A stretch of DNA of 23,886 bases from a virus: positions 1 through 23,886 of IMG/VR virus record IMGVR_UViG_3300020055_000157; one strand, written 5' to 3'. Below, piece by piece: positions 1-6,839 of this stretch. The position numbers were made by a program, and so were the translations under genes. The notes under the pieces are model-generated. The model was not told the origin of the DNA, ran no database searches, and was given only the letters and a program-made list of their open reading frames with translations. The first letter of the stretch is position 1, and every line of letters begins with the position of its first letter.

Positions 1-225
1 AGAGGCAGTAACTTGGCTAGTAGCTGTAGTGGCAGCGCATGAGCATGGAGACATGAAGATGCGTATTTCGAAAGTAACTGTTCGATGCTAGGCTTCGCTT
101 TATAGACAGGATCTACAAAGGCGATTGTTGGTAATCCTTAGTCCAACCTATCACTTTTTTTACAGTCGCAGACAACGTCGCCTGTAATAAGCAACGTGTC
201 TCCGTGCTGTTTCATGGTACGTAGT
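1..225 (+). ncRNA. Possible structured RNA, non-coding GC-rich stretch
   Basis: No convincing reading frame runs through this stretch. It is about 45% G+C, clearly higher than the coding sequence around it, and it is full of short helices: GCGCAT 35-40 with ATGCGT 59-64, enclosing CATG 44-47 with CATG 52-55 around a GAGA tetraloop; GTTGG 127-131 with CCAAC 143-147; GGCGA 120-124 with TCGCC 178-182. It ends in a strong terminator, as a separate RNA gene would. Two patches recall tmRNA: ATTTCG...GTTCGA (65-84) looks like the 3' T-arm region, and AGTCGCAGACAAC (164-176) looks like the resume codon and start of a tag. Their order would be that of a permuted, two-piece alphaproteobacterial tmRNA. 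Against this, the T-stem does not pair, there is no CCA end, and the tag frame lacks the usual AA-stop ending. The 5' end may lie outside the window. Confidence 0.3.
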
Positions 226-262
226 AAAGGCATACTAGTTTCGGCTAGTATGCCTTTTCTCT
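226..262 (+). terminator. Strong intrinsic terminator
   Basis: A perfect 13-bp stem, 226-238 (AAAGGCATACTAG) with 245-257 (CTAGTATGCCTTT), encloses a 6-base TTTCGG loop and runs into TTTTCTCTT. It ends the transcript that covers the structured stretch upstream and separates it from the late gene at 339. Confidence 0.85.
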
Positions 263-268
263 TATGTT

Positions 269-281
269 GATAAATACTATG
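269..281 (+). promoter_or_regulatory. Late promoter (T4 gp55-type box)
   Basis: GATAAATA at 269-276, followed by CTATG, is close to the T4 late consensus TATAAATACTATT. It lies just after a terminator and about 60 bases before the ATG at 339, so it should drive the five-gene structural run. The leader carries AAGGAG at 327-332. Confidence 0.65.
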
Positions 282-338
282 TTATAGAGTTATGCTGTTC
301 CCGCAGCGTAGACCTAGAACGTCAACAAGGAGAAAACA

Positions 339-776
339 ATGGGACGTCCGATTAACAAAGATAAAATAGGATACGGCTCAGGCCGTATTGCAGTAAGCAG
401 ACACTTTTTTACAGGTGGATCAGAAGCAGCTACAGCAGCTCACATCTATAAGCAAAAAGGTGACTCAAAATTTTGGGTAAGACTAGATTCTGATAATGCT
501 GATCCAACCGCAGGTGAAATTTTAAAACTTGTAAACAAAGCAGACGGAACTCTTGTAGCAGGCGAATTTAAAATTGATGCAATCGGTTCTGATTCTACTA
601 CATATCAAGTAACAAAATTGCGTAATAGAACAGTACAAATAGAAGGTTCTGGCAGTGGTGCTGCTATTGCTAGTGCTGAAAATGCAATTTACAACATTGG
701 GTATGACGCAAGCGCAAGCGAAGATGCAAACGTGCCAAATGCTGTATTATCTGTAGCTTTACCACGTCAAAGCTAA
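339..776 (+). CDS. Putative virion structural protein, 145 aa
   Basis: The ATG is preceded by a good ribosome binding site (AAGGAG at 327-332, 6 bases upstream) and a late promoter at 269. The product starts MGRPINKDKIG and is rich in Gly, Ala, Ser and Thr, with alternating beta-type stretches (KFWVRL, LVAGEFKIDAI, TYQVTKL, RTVQIEG). It has no signal peptide, membrane segment or catalytic motif that I can see. Short proteins starting MGRP(I/L)NK are found among structural genes of marine T4-like phages, from memory of the family only. The first place in a run of fibre-like genes and late expression both argue for a virion component. The exact role (head decoration, fibre or collar) cannot be told from the sequence. 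Confidence 0.7.
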   Translation: MGRPINKDKIGYGSGRIAVSRHFFTGGSEAATAAHIYKQKGDSKFWVRLDSDNADPTAGEILKLVNKADGTLVAGEFKIDAIGSDSTTYQVTKLRNRTVQIEGSGSGAAIASAENAIYNIGYDASASEDANVPNAVLSVALPRQS

Positions 777-789
777 AAAGGATTAAGTA

Positions 790-1827
790 ATGTCAAGAGT
801 TATACGAGTAGTCGATGACGACTTTAAAGTAATTGTCGAACATGCAGGAGCTAATGCAGGTAATGCATTAATAACTCTTGACACCACTGGAACCAATCCT
901 AGTATTACTGGTAGAGTCGTTGTAAGAGGTAATTTAGTTGTAGAAGGCAACACTACTACGGTTGAATCAACTAATACAACTATTGCAGACAACACTATTA
1001 CTCTAAATGAAGGCGAAACTGCCGCAGGAATTACACTAAATGAATCAGGTTTAGAAATAGATAGAGGTACACTAGATAACGTTAGACTAGTATATGATAT
1101 GACTGCTAGTTATTATAACGGTGGTGCACCTAGTAATGGTAGTTGGGTATTCAAAGATGTTAATTCAAGTATTTTACCAATTAATACCAATAGTATTAAT
1201 CATAATGGTACAATCTTTTTAACACCAACAAACGGTATTGTATCAGTAACCGGTGTTACTGACTACGAAGAAAACGTTTTTAGTTATTCCGGCGGTACTG
1301 TAAATAGTTCAGTTCCATTAGATGATGATGCAATAGTAAATGCAAAAGCTTTAGAGGATTATTTAAACTTTAGACTTACTGGAGCGGCTACAAGCGGCAT
1401 AGGTGACGCAGACACAACATTTACAGCTGAAGATTTTGATACAAATGCTATAGAAAGCAAGTTTATAATCACTGTAGACGGAAGTAACATAGGTAATATA
1501 TTCAGAAATAGAACAGAAATATATAATCTTAAGTTTAAAGATAATCAAATTACAACACTTAATGATGACAGTACAAATCAAGACTTAATATTAAGTGCAA
1601 GTGGCGCTGGTAGTGTAAGAATTGACGACGGATTAATTATAACTCCTGCACCGTTCCAGGCAGAAGATGTTGTAGCCCCAAGTTCAAATCCTCCGTCCGA
1701 AGGAATTAAACTATATAGTGATCCTAGTTCAGCAGATGGCTCTGGTTTATTTTTTGTAAACAGTAATGCAAATACCGGAGAGTTAATAAGTAAAAATAAA
1801 GCATTACTATATTCGATGCTTTTTTAA
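790..1827 (+). CDS. Fibre-like virion structural protein, 345 aa
   Basis: The start has a weak AAGGA site (778-782) directly after the stop of the previous gene. Residues about 35-75 hold a repeated short-strand pattern (GRVVVRGNLVVEGN, then a Thr-rich turn and ADNTITLNEG) that is typical of trimeric beta-helical fibre and baseplate-fibre proteins of T4-like marine phages. The middle is Asn/Thr/Ser-rich beta sequence. The C-terminus (GLFFVNSNANTGELISKNKA then LLYSMLF) matches the ending seen in many such structural proteins, as I recall the family: ELxSKxKALxxSxxF. No enzyme motif is visible. The likely role is a tail-fibre, whisker or baseplate-associated component. The next gene begins 9 bases later, so the two are probably translated from the same late mRNA. 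Confidence 0.75.
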   Translation: MSRVIRVVDDDFKVIVEHAGANAGNALITLDTTGTNPSITGRVVVRGNLVVEGNTTTVESTNTTIADNTITLNEGETAAGITLNESGLEIDRGTLDNVRLVYDMTASYYNGGAPSNGSWVFKDVNSSILPINTNSINHNGTIFLTPTNGIVSVTGVTDYEENVFSYSGGTVNSSVPLDDDAIVNAKALEDYLNFRLTGAATSGIGDADTTFTAEDFDTNAIESKFIITVDGSNIGNIFRNRTEIYNLKFKDNQITTLNDDSTNQDLILSASGAGSVRIDDGLIITPAPFQAEDVVAPSSNPPSEGIKLYSDPSSADGSGLFFVNSNANTGELISKNKALLYSMLF

Positions 1828-1836
1828 GGAGAAATA

Positions 1837-2151
1837 ATGGCTATAGCAACTAACCAACTAACTGTAGCACAACTAGACGTACTTACAGTACCAGCGGGAA
1901 AAAAATATGCAATATTAAATATAATTGTATGTAATAATACCGGTACTTCACAAAATTTTGATATGCATTTCATACCTAGTGGAGATAGTTTAAATACAAA
2001 TGTTAACAGAGTAGCTAATACAGTAGTTGTAGATGGACAAGATACGTTTGTTTGGGATTTTAGTAGGGTAATTTTAGACGAAGGCGACATTGTATCCTTC
2101 ACAGCATCGAGTAACGGTTTATCAGCAACTGTGAGTTATATGGAAGTATGA
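1837..2151 (+). CDS. Small beta-rich structural protein, 104 aa
   Basis: AAGGAG at 1826-1831 overlaps the stop codon of the upstream gene and sets the start. The 104 residues alternate hydrophobic strands and polar turns (KKYAILNIIVCNNTG, FDMHFIPSG, VVDGQDTFVWDFS, ILDEGDIVSFTAS, ATVSYMEV), which suggests a single beta-sandwich domain. Proteins of this size and pattern accompany fibre-like genes in marine T4-like phages and are usually called hypothetical or structural. The end overlaps the next gene by 4 bases (ATGA), so translation of the two is coupled. There is no cysteine pair, signal or catalytic site. The role as a fibre or baseplate accessory subunit is inferred from context only. Confidence 0.65.
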   Translation: MAIATNQLTVAQLDVLTVPAGKKYAILNIIVCNNTGTSQNFDMHFIPSGDSLNTNVNRVANTVVVDGQDTFVWDFSRVILDEGDIVSFTASSNGLSATVSYMEV

Positions 2152-2675
2152 TGAGATATCTAAAGCGTCAAACCACTAATCAAGCTGCTGTAGGCGGCAA
2201 AGGTGTCATTTATGACGTAAATGGCCAAGTTGTACTAGATAGTACTGACATGATGCTTGTTCCTAAAGGCTCAACAGCCGATGCAACTACAAGTTATACA
2301 GAAGGTCATATTCGTTACAATACAGATACTAACGAATTTGAATGTTACCAGAATGGTGCTTTGAGAAAAATGCGTTTTAAAGAGCCAACTTCAATTACGC
2401 AGCAAAATTTAGGAAACGGTGACGCAACTGAGACCGTATTTGGTCCTTTAGCAAGTGGTGATAGTGATTATCCTGTACCAGCTGCTGCTCAAAATGTGTT
2501 AGTGTTTGTTGAAAACGTTTTTCAAATAGCTACTACAAACTATACTTTAGAACAAAGCACTAGCGGTAGTTTAACAGGACCTAATGCACCTTATGCAGAT
2601 GGCTATTACATAAAATTTACATCTGCTCCGGATTTAGGCAAGCCTGTGAATGTTTTACATAATTTTGATAAGTGA
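2148..2675 (+). CDS. Putative fibre/baseplate-associated protein, 175 aa
   Basis: It starts at an ATGATG overlapping the upstream stop by 4 bases; either Met could be used. Residues about 50-75 hold a module common in phage fibre and structural proteins: GHIRYNTDTNEFECYQNGAL, where a Gly, RYNT, FE and an aromatic before NG are the conserved points. The N-terminal part has VIYDVNGQVVLDSTD and the C-terminal half has a second beta domain (NVLVFVENVFQIA, TNYTLEQ, YYIKFTSAPDLGKPVNVLH) of the kind seen in surface-exposed phage proteins. Late expression with its neighbours and this module point to a virion part, probably fibre-related. No enzyme function can be read. Confidence 0.7.
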   Translation: MMRYLKRQTTNQAAVGGKGVIYDVNGQVVLDSTDMMLVPKGSTADATTSYTEGHIRYNTDTNEFECYQNGALRKMRFKEPTSITQQNLGNGDATETVFGPLASGDSDYPVPAAAQNVLVFVENVFQIATTNYTLEQSTSGSLTGPNAPYADGYYIKFTSAPDLGKPVNVLHNFDK

Positions 2676-2681
2676 GAAAAA

Positions 2682-2924
2682 ATGAATCTTGGTATGCAAT
2701 CAACAGAAGGTAATACATTTGTTTTGAACATACTACAAAATATTCAAGCAAGTGGCTTGAAAGATAGAGATGCTGTAAAACAATTATTTGATCATTTAGA
2801 TCACTTAAGCGATAGTACTTTTTTTAGAGAGTCTCAAGACGAAAAAGTAAAATTAGCTGCTATTAAATGGTTAGAAGACAACAATGTTGTAAAAGTTAAA
2901 ATTTTAGATTACATTTCTTTGTAA
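2682..2924 (+). CDS. Hypothetical protein, 80 aa
   Basis: I do not recognise this gene. It starts 6 bases after the previous stop, with only a weak purine-rich GAGAAAA before the ATG. The product is mainly helical in appearance (NTFVLNILQNIQASGLKDRD, AVKQLFDHLDHL, KVKLAAIKWLEDNN) and slightly acidic, without cysteines, membrane segments or a P-loop. It is the last gene of the plus-strand structural run. Its final 16 bases overlap the 3' end of the convergent Nudix gene. Similar short helical proteins occur near fibre genes in marine T4-like phages, but I cannot assign a role. Confidence 0.6.
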   Translation: MNLGMQSTEGNTFVLNILQNIQASGLKDRDAVKQLFDHLDHLSDSTFFRESQDEKVKLAAIKWLEDNNVVKVKILDYISL

Positions 2925-3337
2925 ATTTCAAAAATTGTTTTTAATTTATTTTTAACTATATTGCTATTCATTGTTTTTTTCACACCATTATGCAAAGGTT
3001 GTGGCCAATCTTTATATTTGCTCCAAGCATATCCTGAATGTTCACTGTTTAGATTAGGTATAAATTCATTTTCGACAATACAAATATAAGTGTAGTAAAA
3101 AAATTTATTATCATTACTAGAGAAAGTTTCTAAAGGTATAATTTTTTTTATATCAACTTCGCCAATTTCTTCATGAATTTCACGTAAAAGTCCGTTACCT
3201 AAAGACTCATCTTTTTCATTAGTACCGCCAACTAAACCCCATACATTGCTATTTTTACTTTTTTTCCTATATAGAAATAAAAATCGTTCGGTGTTTATAC
3301 AGTAGATAAACGCACCACTACATTTAATGTTTGACAT
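2909..3337 (-). CDS. Nudix hydrolase, 142 aa
   Basis: The Nudix box GX5EX7REUXEEXGU is present at residues 38-60: G38, E44, then R52-E53, E56-E57 and G59. The last position is Glu60 where a hydrophobic residue is usual. Nudix enzymes cleave nucleoside diphosphates linked to another group and need Mg2+ or Mn2+ held by the REXXEE glutamates. The N-terminal GAFIYCINTERFLFLYRKK and NVWGLVGG are typical of the fold, and the length fits a single-domain member. T4 has a Nudix enzyme (NudE), but this one need not have the same substrate. It could clean up oxidised or alarmone nucleotides, or host cap-like NAD/Ap4A species. The gene lies after gp15 on the minus strand with no room for a terminator before its ATG, so it is likely read from the gp14-gp15 mRNA or from a weak late-like box at 3349-3342. 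Confidence 0.9.
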   Translation of the reverse strand: MSNIKCSGAFIYCINTERFLFLYRKKSKNSNVWGLVGGTNEKDESLGNGLLREIHEEIGEVDIKKIIPLETFSSNDNKFFYYTYICIVENEFIPNLNSEHSGYAWSKYKDWPQPLHNGVKKTMNSNIVKNKLKTIFEIYKEM

Positions 3338-3341
3338 ATTG

Positions 3342-3349
3342 TATATATC
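3342..3349 (-). promoter_or_regulatory. Possible late promoter box before Nudix gene
   Basis: Reading the minus strand, GATATATA (7 of 8 with GATAAATA) is followed by CAAT and then the ATG at 3337. It overlaps the stop of gp15. The spacing is the same as at other boxes that abut their ATG in this window, but one base differs from the shared motif and the region is AT-rich, so this may be chance. Confidence 0.3.
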
Positions 3350-4862
3350 AGTTGTAATCTAAGCGCCATGTTCCTGCTGGATACAAACCATCAAATGCTC
3401 TAGTCCAATACTGATCTTCTGTTGTATATTTGTATTGAATACCTGTATTCAAATTGGTTGTGTACACAATACCACTATCATGCTCGCTTGCATCAAAAAC
3501 AATTAACCATTCAGAACCCGACCATTCAATTATATCACCTGCACTTGCAATTAAGGTGTCTTCGCCGGCGGTGTTTTTCCAAGCATCTGGGCCATCATAT
3601 CTGTAATTGTCTGGAGTTTCGCCCACGTCTTGTCCAACGTTTTGGCTAGTGTTAATATCTTCTAATATTAATATCCTAGGTTTTGCACTAAGATACGGTG
3701 TAGGATTAAAAGAGTAAGGATTTACTACGTAGTCAACATTACTTCTAGGACTATTGGGACCATCTATAATTGTATCACTAGGTGTACTATCGATGTCGAA
3801 ATCAATGTCAAGTTTTGTTTCGTCTAACGGATCAACAGACACACTACCTGTAATTTCATAGCCGGTGTCAGCTCTCCTTAATTTTAATGTTGTGACATAA
3901 TCTTTAAACTGAAATGGCAATGCAGTAATGTATCCTTCCCAAGATGCAGGCGGTAATCCTTCACCTCGTTTTAATTCTGCCTTGCCGTCTAATATAATTA
4001 CACTACAATCTTGATAATTAGTTGCAACTACAGCATCAGCTTCACCTTTTTGTGAACCAGAGTTTTGTGGTATCTCTGTAACATTGCCGTCTTCATCTAA
4101 GTCTAATTTTAATTGTTGCCCCATTCCGATTGTATCTATGTCTTGGTACTGATTTAGTTCTGGTTTTGTTAAGCCTTCTGCAATTGTTCCTGTTGCTTCT
4201 ACAAAAATACTCGAAATAATATTTGTAATAACACCAAGTCTTTTTACTTTTGCTGGAGGACTTATAAAAATAGGTATTTCAAACGTCAGTTGAGCAATAT
4301 CTATATCATCATCTGTACCAACTGGTATTGAACGATTAGACCAATTGACGTTTGTTAAGTTTACTACAGTTAAACTAGTCCAATCAACATAATTATCTGT
4401 TGTCTGTATTTCTAAACTAGGATTAAAAAGAACTAGTAATTGTTCCAAAATTTGCAATTTTTGGTCTGTGTTACTACTCCAAATATCTACGTTTACAGTC
4501 ATTACATAAGGAGTAGGCATTAATCTTTCTACTGTATAATTTTTACCTTCTTGATCTAAATACTCGTTACCTGCAGAATCATATCTTCTTTCTTTAATAT
4601 GTAACTTATGAACATATGAACTATCAGCTCGTCTGCTATTGTCAATTGCTAACCCTGTTATATAAACAGCCATTCTAGGTACACTAGGCGTAGACGCTTC
4701 GCTGTTTTGAGCAATTTGATTTGCAACTTGTCTAGATATGTCACCGTAGGATACAGGAATCTGTCTCTCGTCGCCGTCACCGTCTTTCCAGTAAAAGTTA
4801 CTCATTAGTCTAATTACTTGAAGTAAATATCTACGTATTTGATTATCGTAAAAATGTTGCAT
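3348..4862 (-). CDS. 15: Tail sheath stabiliser and completion protein gp15
   Basis: The N-terminal half matches the T4 gp15 pattern in order: HFYDNQIRRYLLQVIRLMSN at the start (T4 has a similar FYNSSFRRY... segment), an IPVSYGD segment, VPRMAVYITGLAIDNSRR, PTPYVMTVNVDIW, then LQILEQLLVLFNPSLEIQ and the strand block ending in ISPPAKVKRL near residue 225. In T4, gp15 forms the hexameric ring that caps the finished tail and binds the neck. This protein is 504 residues against about 270 in T4. The additional C-terminal half contains GDIIEWSGSEWLIVFDAS and QYWTRAFDGLYPAGTWRL, a beta module I also associate with gp15 of marine T4-like phages. The start follows the gp14 stop by only 2 bases with no clear ribosome site, so translation is probably coupled. 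Confidence 0.88.
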   Translation of the reverse strand: MQHFYDNQIRRYLLQVIRLMSNFYWKDGDGDERQIPVSYGDISRQVANQIAQNSEASTPSVPRMAVYITGLAIDNSRRADSSYVHKLHIKERRYDSAGNEYLDQEGKNYTVERLMPTPYVMTVNVDIWSSNTDQKLQILEQLLVLFNPSLEIQTTDNYVDWTSLTVVNLTNVNWSNRSIPVGTDDDIDIAQLTFEIPIFISPPAKVKRLGVITNIISSIFVEATGTIAEGLTKPELNQYQDIDTIGMGQQLKLDLDEDGNVTEIPQNSGSQKGEADAVVATNYQDCSVIILDGKAELKRGEGLPPASWEGYITALPFQFKDYVTTLKLRRADTGYEITGSVSVDPLDETKLDIDFDIDSTPSDTIIDGPNSPRSNVDYVVNPYSFNPTPYLSAKPRILILEDINTSQNVGQDVGETPDNYRYDGPDAWKNTAGEDTLIASAGDIIEWSGSEWLIVFDASEHDSGIVYTTNLNTGIQYKYTTEDQYWTRAFDGLYPAGTWRLDYN

Positions 4863-4864
4863 TT

Positions 4865-6010
4865 TTAATCACTCTTTGGCCTTAGTGCTTTGCTTAAGCT
4901 TTGACGCTCTTCTATTTCATCACCTGCAATAACATCTGTTTTAGTATTGTTAATGAATCCAGTTTTTTGTGTGTTTCTAGTATTTGTATTTGTAAGCGTT
5001 AATCTAACTTCGTCTTCTACCACTTCCCATCTATCCCCACTATATCTAAATAATCTTCGAGGTAAAAAATCAGTACGTAAAAAATAATCGCCTTCTTCAC
5101 TATTTAAAGGAAAATATTTTCCTAAACCAAAAGGAGAACCGTTAGGCGGAAATCCATCACCTAAAAGATATCCAGCATATCCAGATTTTTTAGGTGTAGG
5201 TGACATTGTATCTAAAACACCATTACTGTTAGTATCAATTAATTCAATGTTTCCATTTTCATCTGTAGTAACAGTAAAGAAATGTGTTGTGTCATAACCG
5301 CTTAGTAATGCATTTTCTTCTGCTTCTTGTACAACTAAATCATTTATTGCAATTTCAGTGTCAAACGTAGAGGTACCACTATTTGTTCCAATACTAGGAT
5401 ACGGGTCGCCGTCGCTGTCTGGATCTATATTAAATATGTCTTTATATTCTTGACTATCATATATTTTTTTCAATTTAAGCCTATATAAATGCGGATACCA
5501 CGTTTGGGTAAAACCTTGAGACGCTCTGCTTACATCTTCTACTACATAAAACCTCTTAATAGCAAATTCAGAATCACCTAATGCATATTCATCCCTTAAA
5601 TTAGGCAGTTCTATAACATCTCCACTTATTATTTTTCTGCCTAGCGTATTAATTAGACTGCGTATGTGCACAGTCAAATATAAGGTATCATTTGTTAAAA
5701 ATAAACCAAATTGTTTTAAGTCAAAATCAATATCTGCTGAATTGAATACACATCTAATATTATAAATGTCTTTTTCGTATTTTCGATCACGATTTTCTAA
5801 AAATAAAACGTCTTGAATGTTCAAAGGATCTGTAATACCTTCGTCGGTTACATTGGGGTTTTGAAATTCATCATTTGAATTTATCTTTGTACCTAATAAT
5901 TTATGTACAAACATATCAACACCGCCAACAGTAAACATTTCATAGATTTGTTTATCTAGAAATTCATAGTCGGGTCCACGTTCGGGTTTATATAAACTTA
6001 GTCTTGGCAT
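4865..6010 (-). CDS. 14: Neck protein gp14
   Basis: The 381-residue product has the gp14 pattern: GVDMFVHKL near residue 30, a long acidic linker, a strand block with FGLFLTNDTLYLTVHIRS, GRKIISGDVIELPNL, and FYVVEDVSRASQGFTQTWYP then HLYRLKLKKIY. T4 gp14 (about 256 residues) joins gp13 in the neck and lets the tail dock. The C-terminal extension ends with EGDYFLRTDFLPRRLFRYSG, DRWEVV and a VRLTLTNTNTRNTQKTGFIN segment, which I recall from gp14 of marine relatives. I choose the ATG at 6010; an upstream in-frame TTG at 6064 would run through the gp13 start and both late promoters. A late box lies 4 bases before this ATG and there is no Shine-Dalgarno, so the mRNA may be leaderless. It is divergent from gp13, which is unlike T4 gene order. 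Confidence 0.85.
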   Translation of the reverse strand: MPRLSLYKPERGPDYEFLDKQIYEMFTVGGVDMFVHKLLGTKINSNDEFQNPNVTDEGITDPLNIQDVLFLENRDRKYEKDIYNIRCVFNSADIDFDLKQFGLFLTNDTLYLTVHIRSLINTLGRKIISGDVIELPNLRDEYALGDSEFAIKRFYVVEDVSRASQGFTQTWYPHLYRLKLKKIYDSQEYKDIFNIDPDSDGDPYPSIGTNSGTSTFDTEIAINDLVVQEAEENALLSGYDTTHFFTVTTDENGNIELIDTNSNGVLDTMSPTPKKSGYAGYLLGDGFPPNGSPFGLGKYFPLNSEEGDYFLRTDFLPRRLFRYSGDRWEVVEDEVRLTLTNTNTRNTQKTGFINNTKTDVIAGDEIEERQSLSKALRPKSD

Positions 6011-6014
6011 ACAG

Positions 6015-6022
6015 TATTTATT
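6015..6022 (-). promoter_or_regulatory. Late promoter for gp14-gp15 cassette
   Basis: On the minus strand GAATAAATAC runs from 6023 to 6014, then TGT and the ATG at 6010. It matches the T4 late consensus core. By T4 spacing transcription would start at or next to the A of the ATG. Confidence 0.6.
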
Positions 6023-6024
6023 CA

Positions 6025-6037
6025 CATAAATACAATG
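6025..6037 (+). promoter_or_regulatory. Late promoter for gp13
   Basis: CATAAATAC at 6025-6033 points toward gp13 and is followed by GGAG at 6037-6040 and the ATG at 6048. It is only two bases from the minus-strand box at 6022-6015, so the two promoters are back to back and probably compete for the same polymerase. Confidence 0.6.
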
Positions 6038-6047
6038 GAGATCACCA

Positions 6048-6800
6048 ATGGCAACTACTACCAAGCAAGAAATATTTGATTATGTGTACACCTTATTAGG
6101 TGGCGGAATGATTGATGTAGAATTAGATCCTATACATTATGAAACTGCACTAGATAAAGCTTTAACTAAATTTAGACAAAGATCTGATAATAGTGTAGAA
6201 GAATCTTATTTTTTTATGCCTACAGTAGAAGATCAAAACGAATATACATTGCCTAATGAAATTGTAGAAGTTAGACAAATTTTTAGACGTAGCATAGGCT
6301 CGCGAAGCGGCGGCGGCGATGGCGGCACATTATTTGAGCCTTTTAACCTAGCTTATACAAATACATATTTGATGAGTGGTACTAATTTAGGTGGCTTAGC
6401 AACATATAATTATTTCACTCAATATCAAGAACTAGTAGGCAGAATGTTTGGTTCATTTATTGAATTTAAATGGAACCCTGCAACTAAAAAATTAACAATC
6501 TTACAACGTCCTCGAACACAAGAAAATTTACTATTAATGTGCTATAATTATAGACCAGATGAACAGCTTCTTGAAGATTATCTTGCTAAACAATGGATTA
6601 AAGATTATACTTTAGCAACTGCTAAATTTATGTTAGGCGAAGCTAGAGAAAAGTTTGCTACAATTGCAGGACCTCAAGGTGGTACAAGTCTAAACGGTAG
6701 TCAGCTAAAGTCAGAAGCGCTTGCTGAGATGGAAAAATTAGACAAAGAGGTTTCTACCGCAGTGCCAGGCGGAGTGGGATATGGCTTTACTATAGGATAA
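6048..6800 (+). CDS. 13: Neck protein gp13
   Basis: The 250-residue product has the gp13 pattern of marine T4-like phages: an N-terminal helix pair (KQEIFDYVYTLLGGGMIDVE then LDPIHYETALDKALTKFRQR), VEESYFFMPTVEDQNEYTLP, IVEVRQIFRR, and FIEFKWNPATKKLTILQRPR, then YRPDEQLLEDYLAKQWIKDY and a Gly-rich end. T4 gp13 sits with gp14 on the portal vertex after packaging and makes the platform for the tail. The short length against T4 (about 309 residues) is usual in marine relatives. A Gly-rich loop (RSGGGDGG) near residue 87 replaces a longer segment. The start has GGAG at 6037-6040 and a late promoter at 6025. Its partners gp14 and gp15 are encoded next to it but on the other strand. Confidence 0.88.
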   Translation: MATTTKQEIFDYVYTLLGGGMIDVELDPIHYETALDKALTKFRQRSDNSVEESYFFMPTVEDQNEYTLPNEIVEVRQIFRRSIGSRSGGGDGGTLFEPFNLAYTNTYLMSGTNLGGLATYNYFTQYQELVGRMFGSFIEFKWNPATKKLTILQRPRTQENLLLMCYNYRPDEQLLEDYLAKQWIKDYTLATAKFMLGEAREKFATIAGPQGGTSLNGSQLKSEALAEMEKLDKEVSTAVPGGVGYGFTIG

Positions 6801-6805
6801 TTTTA

Positions 6806-6834
6806 TTGACTTTTGATATTTTTTATAATATATT
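6806..6834 (+). promoter_or_regulatory. Sigma70-type promoter before kinase gene
   Basis: TTGACT (6806-6811) and TATATT (6829-6834) are separated by 17 bases. An overlapping TATAAT at 6824-6829 is a better -10 but would leave only 12 bases to the -35. Either choice places the transcription start within a few bases of the ATG at 6840, so the mRNA would have almost no leader. It is unlike the late boxes of the flanking genes. Confidence 0.55.
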
Positions 6835-6839
6835 AAAGT

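Noticed and set aside
65-225. Complete, functional tmRNA
   Set aside because: T-stem mispairs at four of five positions, no CCA end is found, and the tag frame reads on for 18 codons without a usual C-terminus. Kept only as a possible RNA.
1363-2102. Minus-strand frames opposite the fibre-like genes
   Set aside because: They are antisense shadows with Cys/Ile/Ser-rich products and no ribosome site, over genes with clear family patterns.
6011-6064. Longer gp14 start at TTG 6064
   Set aside because: The extra 18 residues would be encoded across both late promoters and the gp13 start. The ATG at 6010 fits the gp14 N-terminus and promoter spacing.
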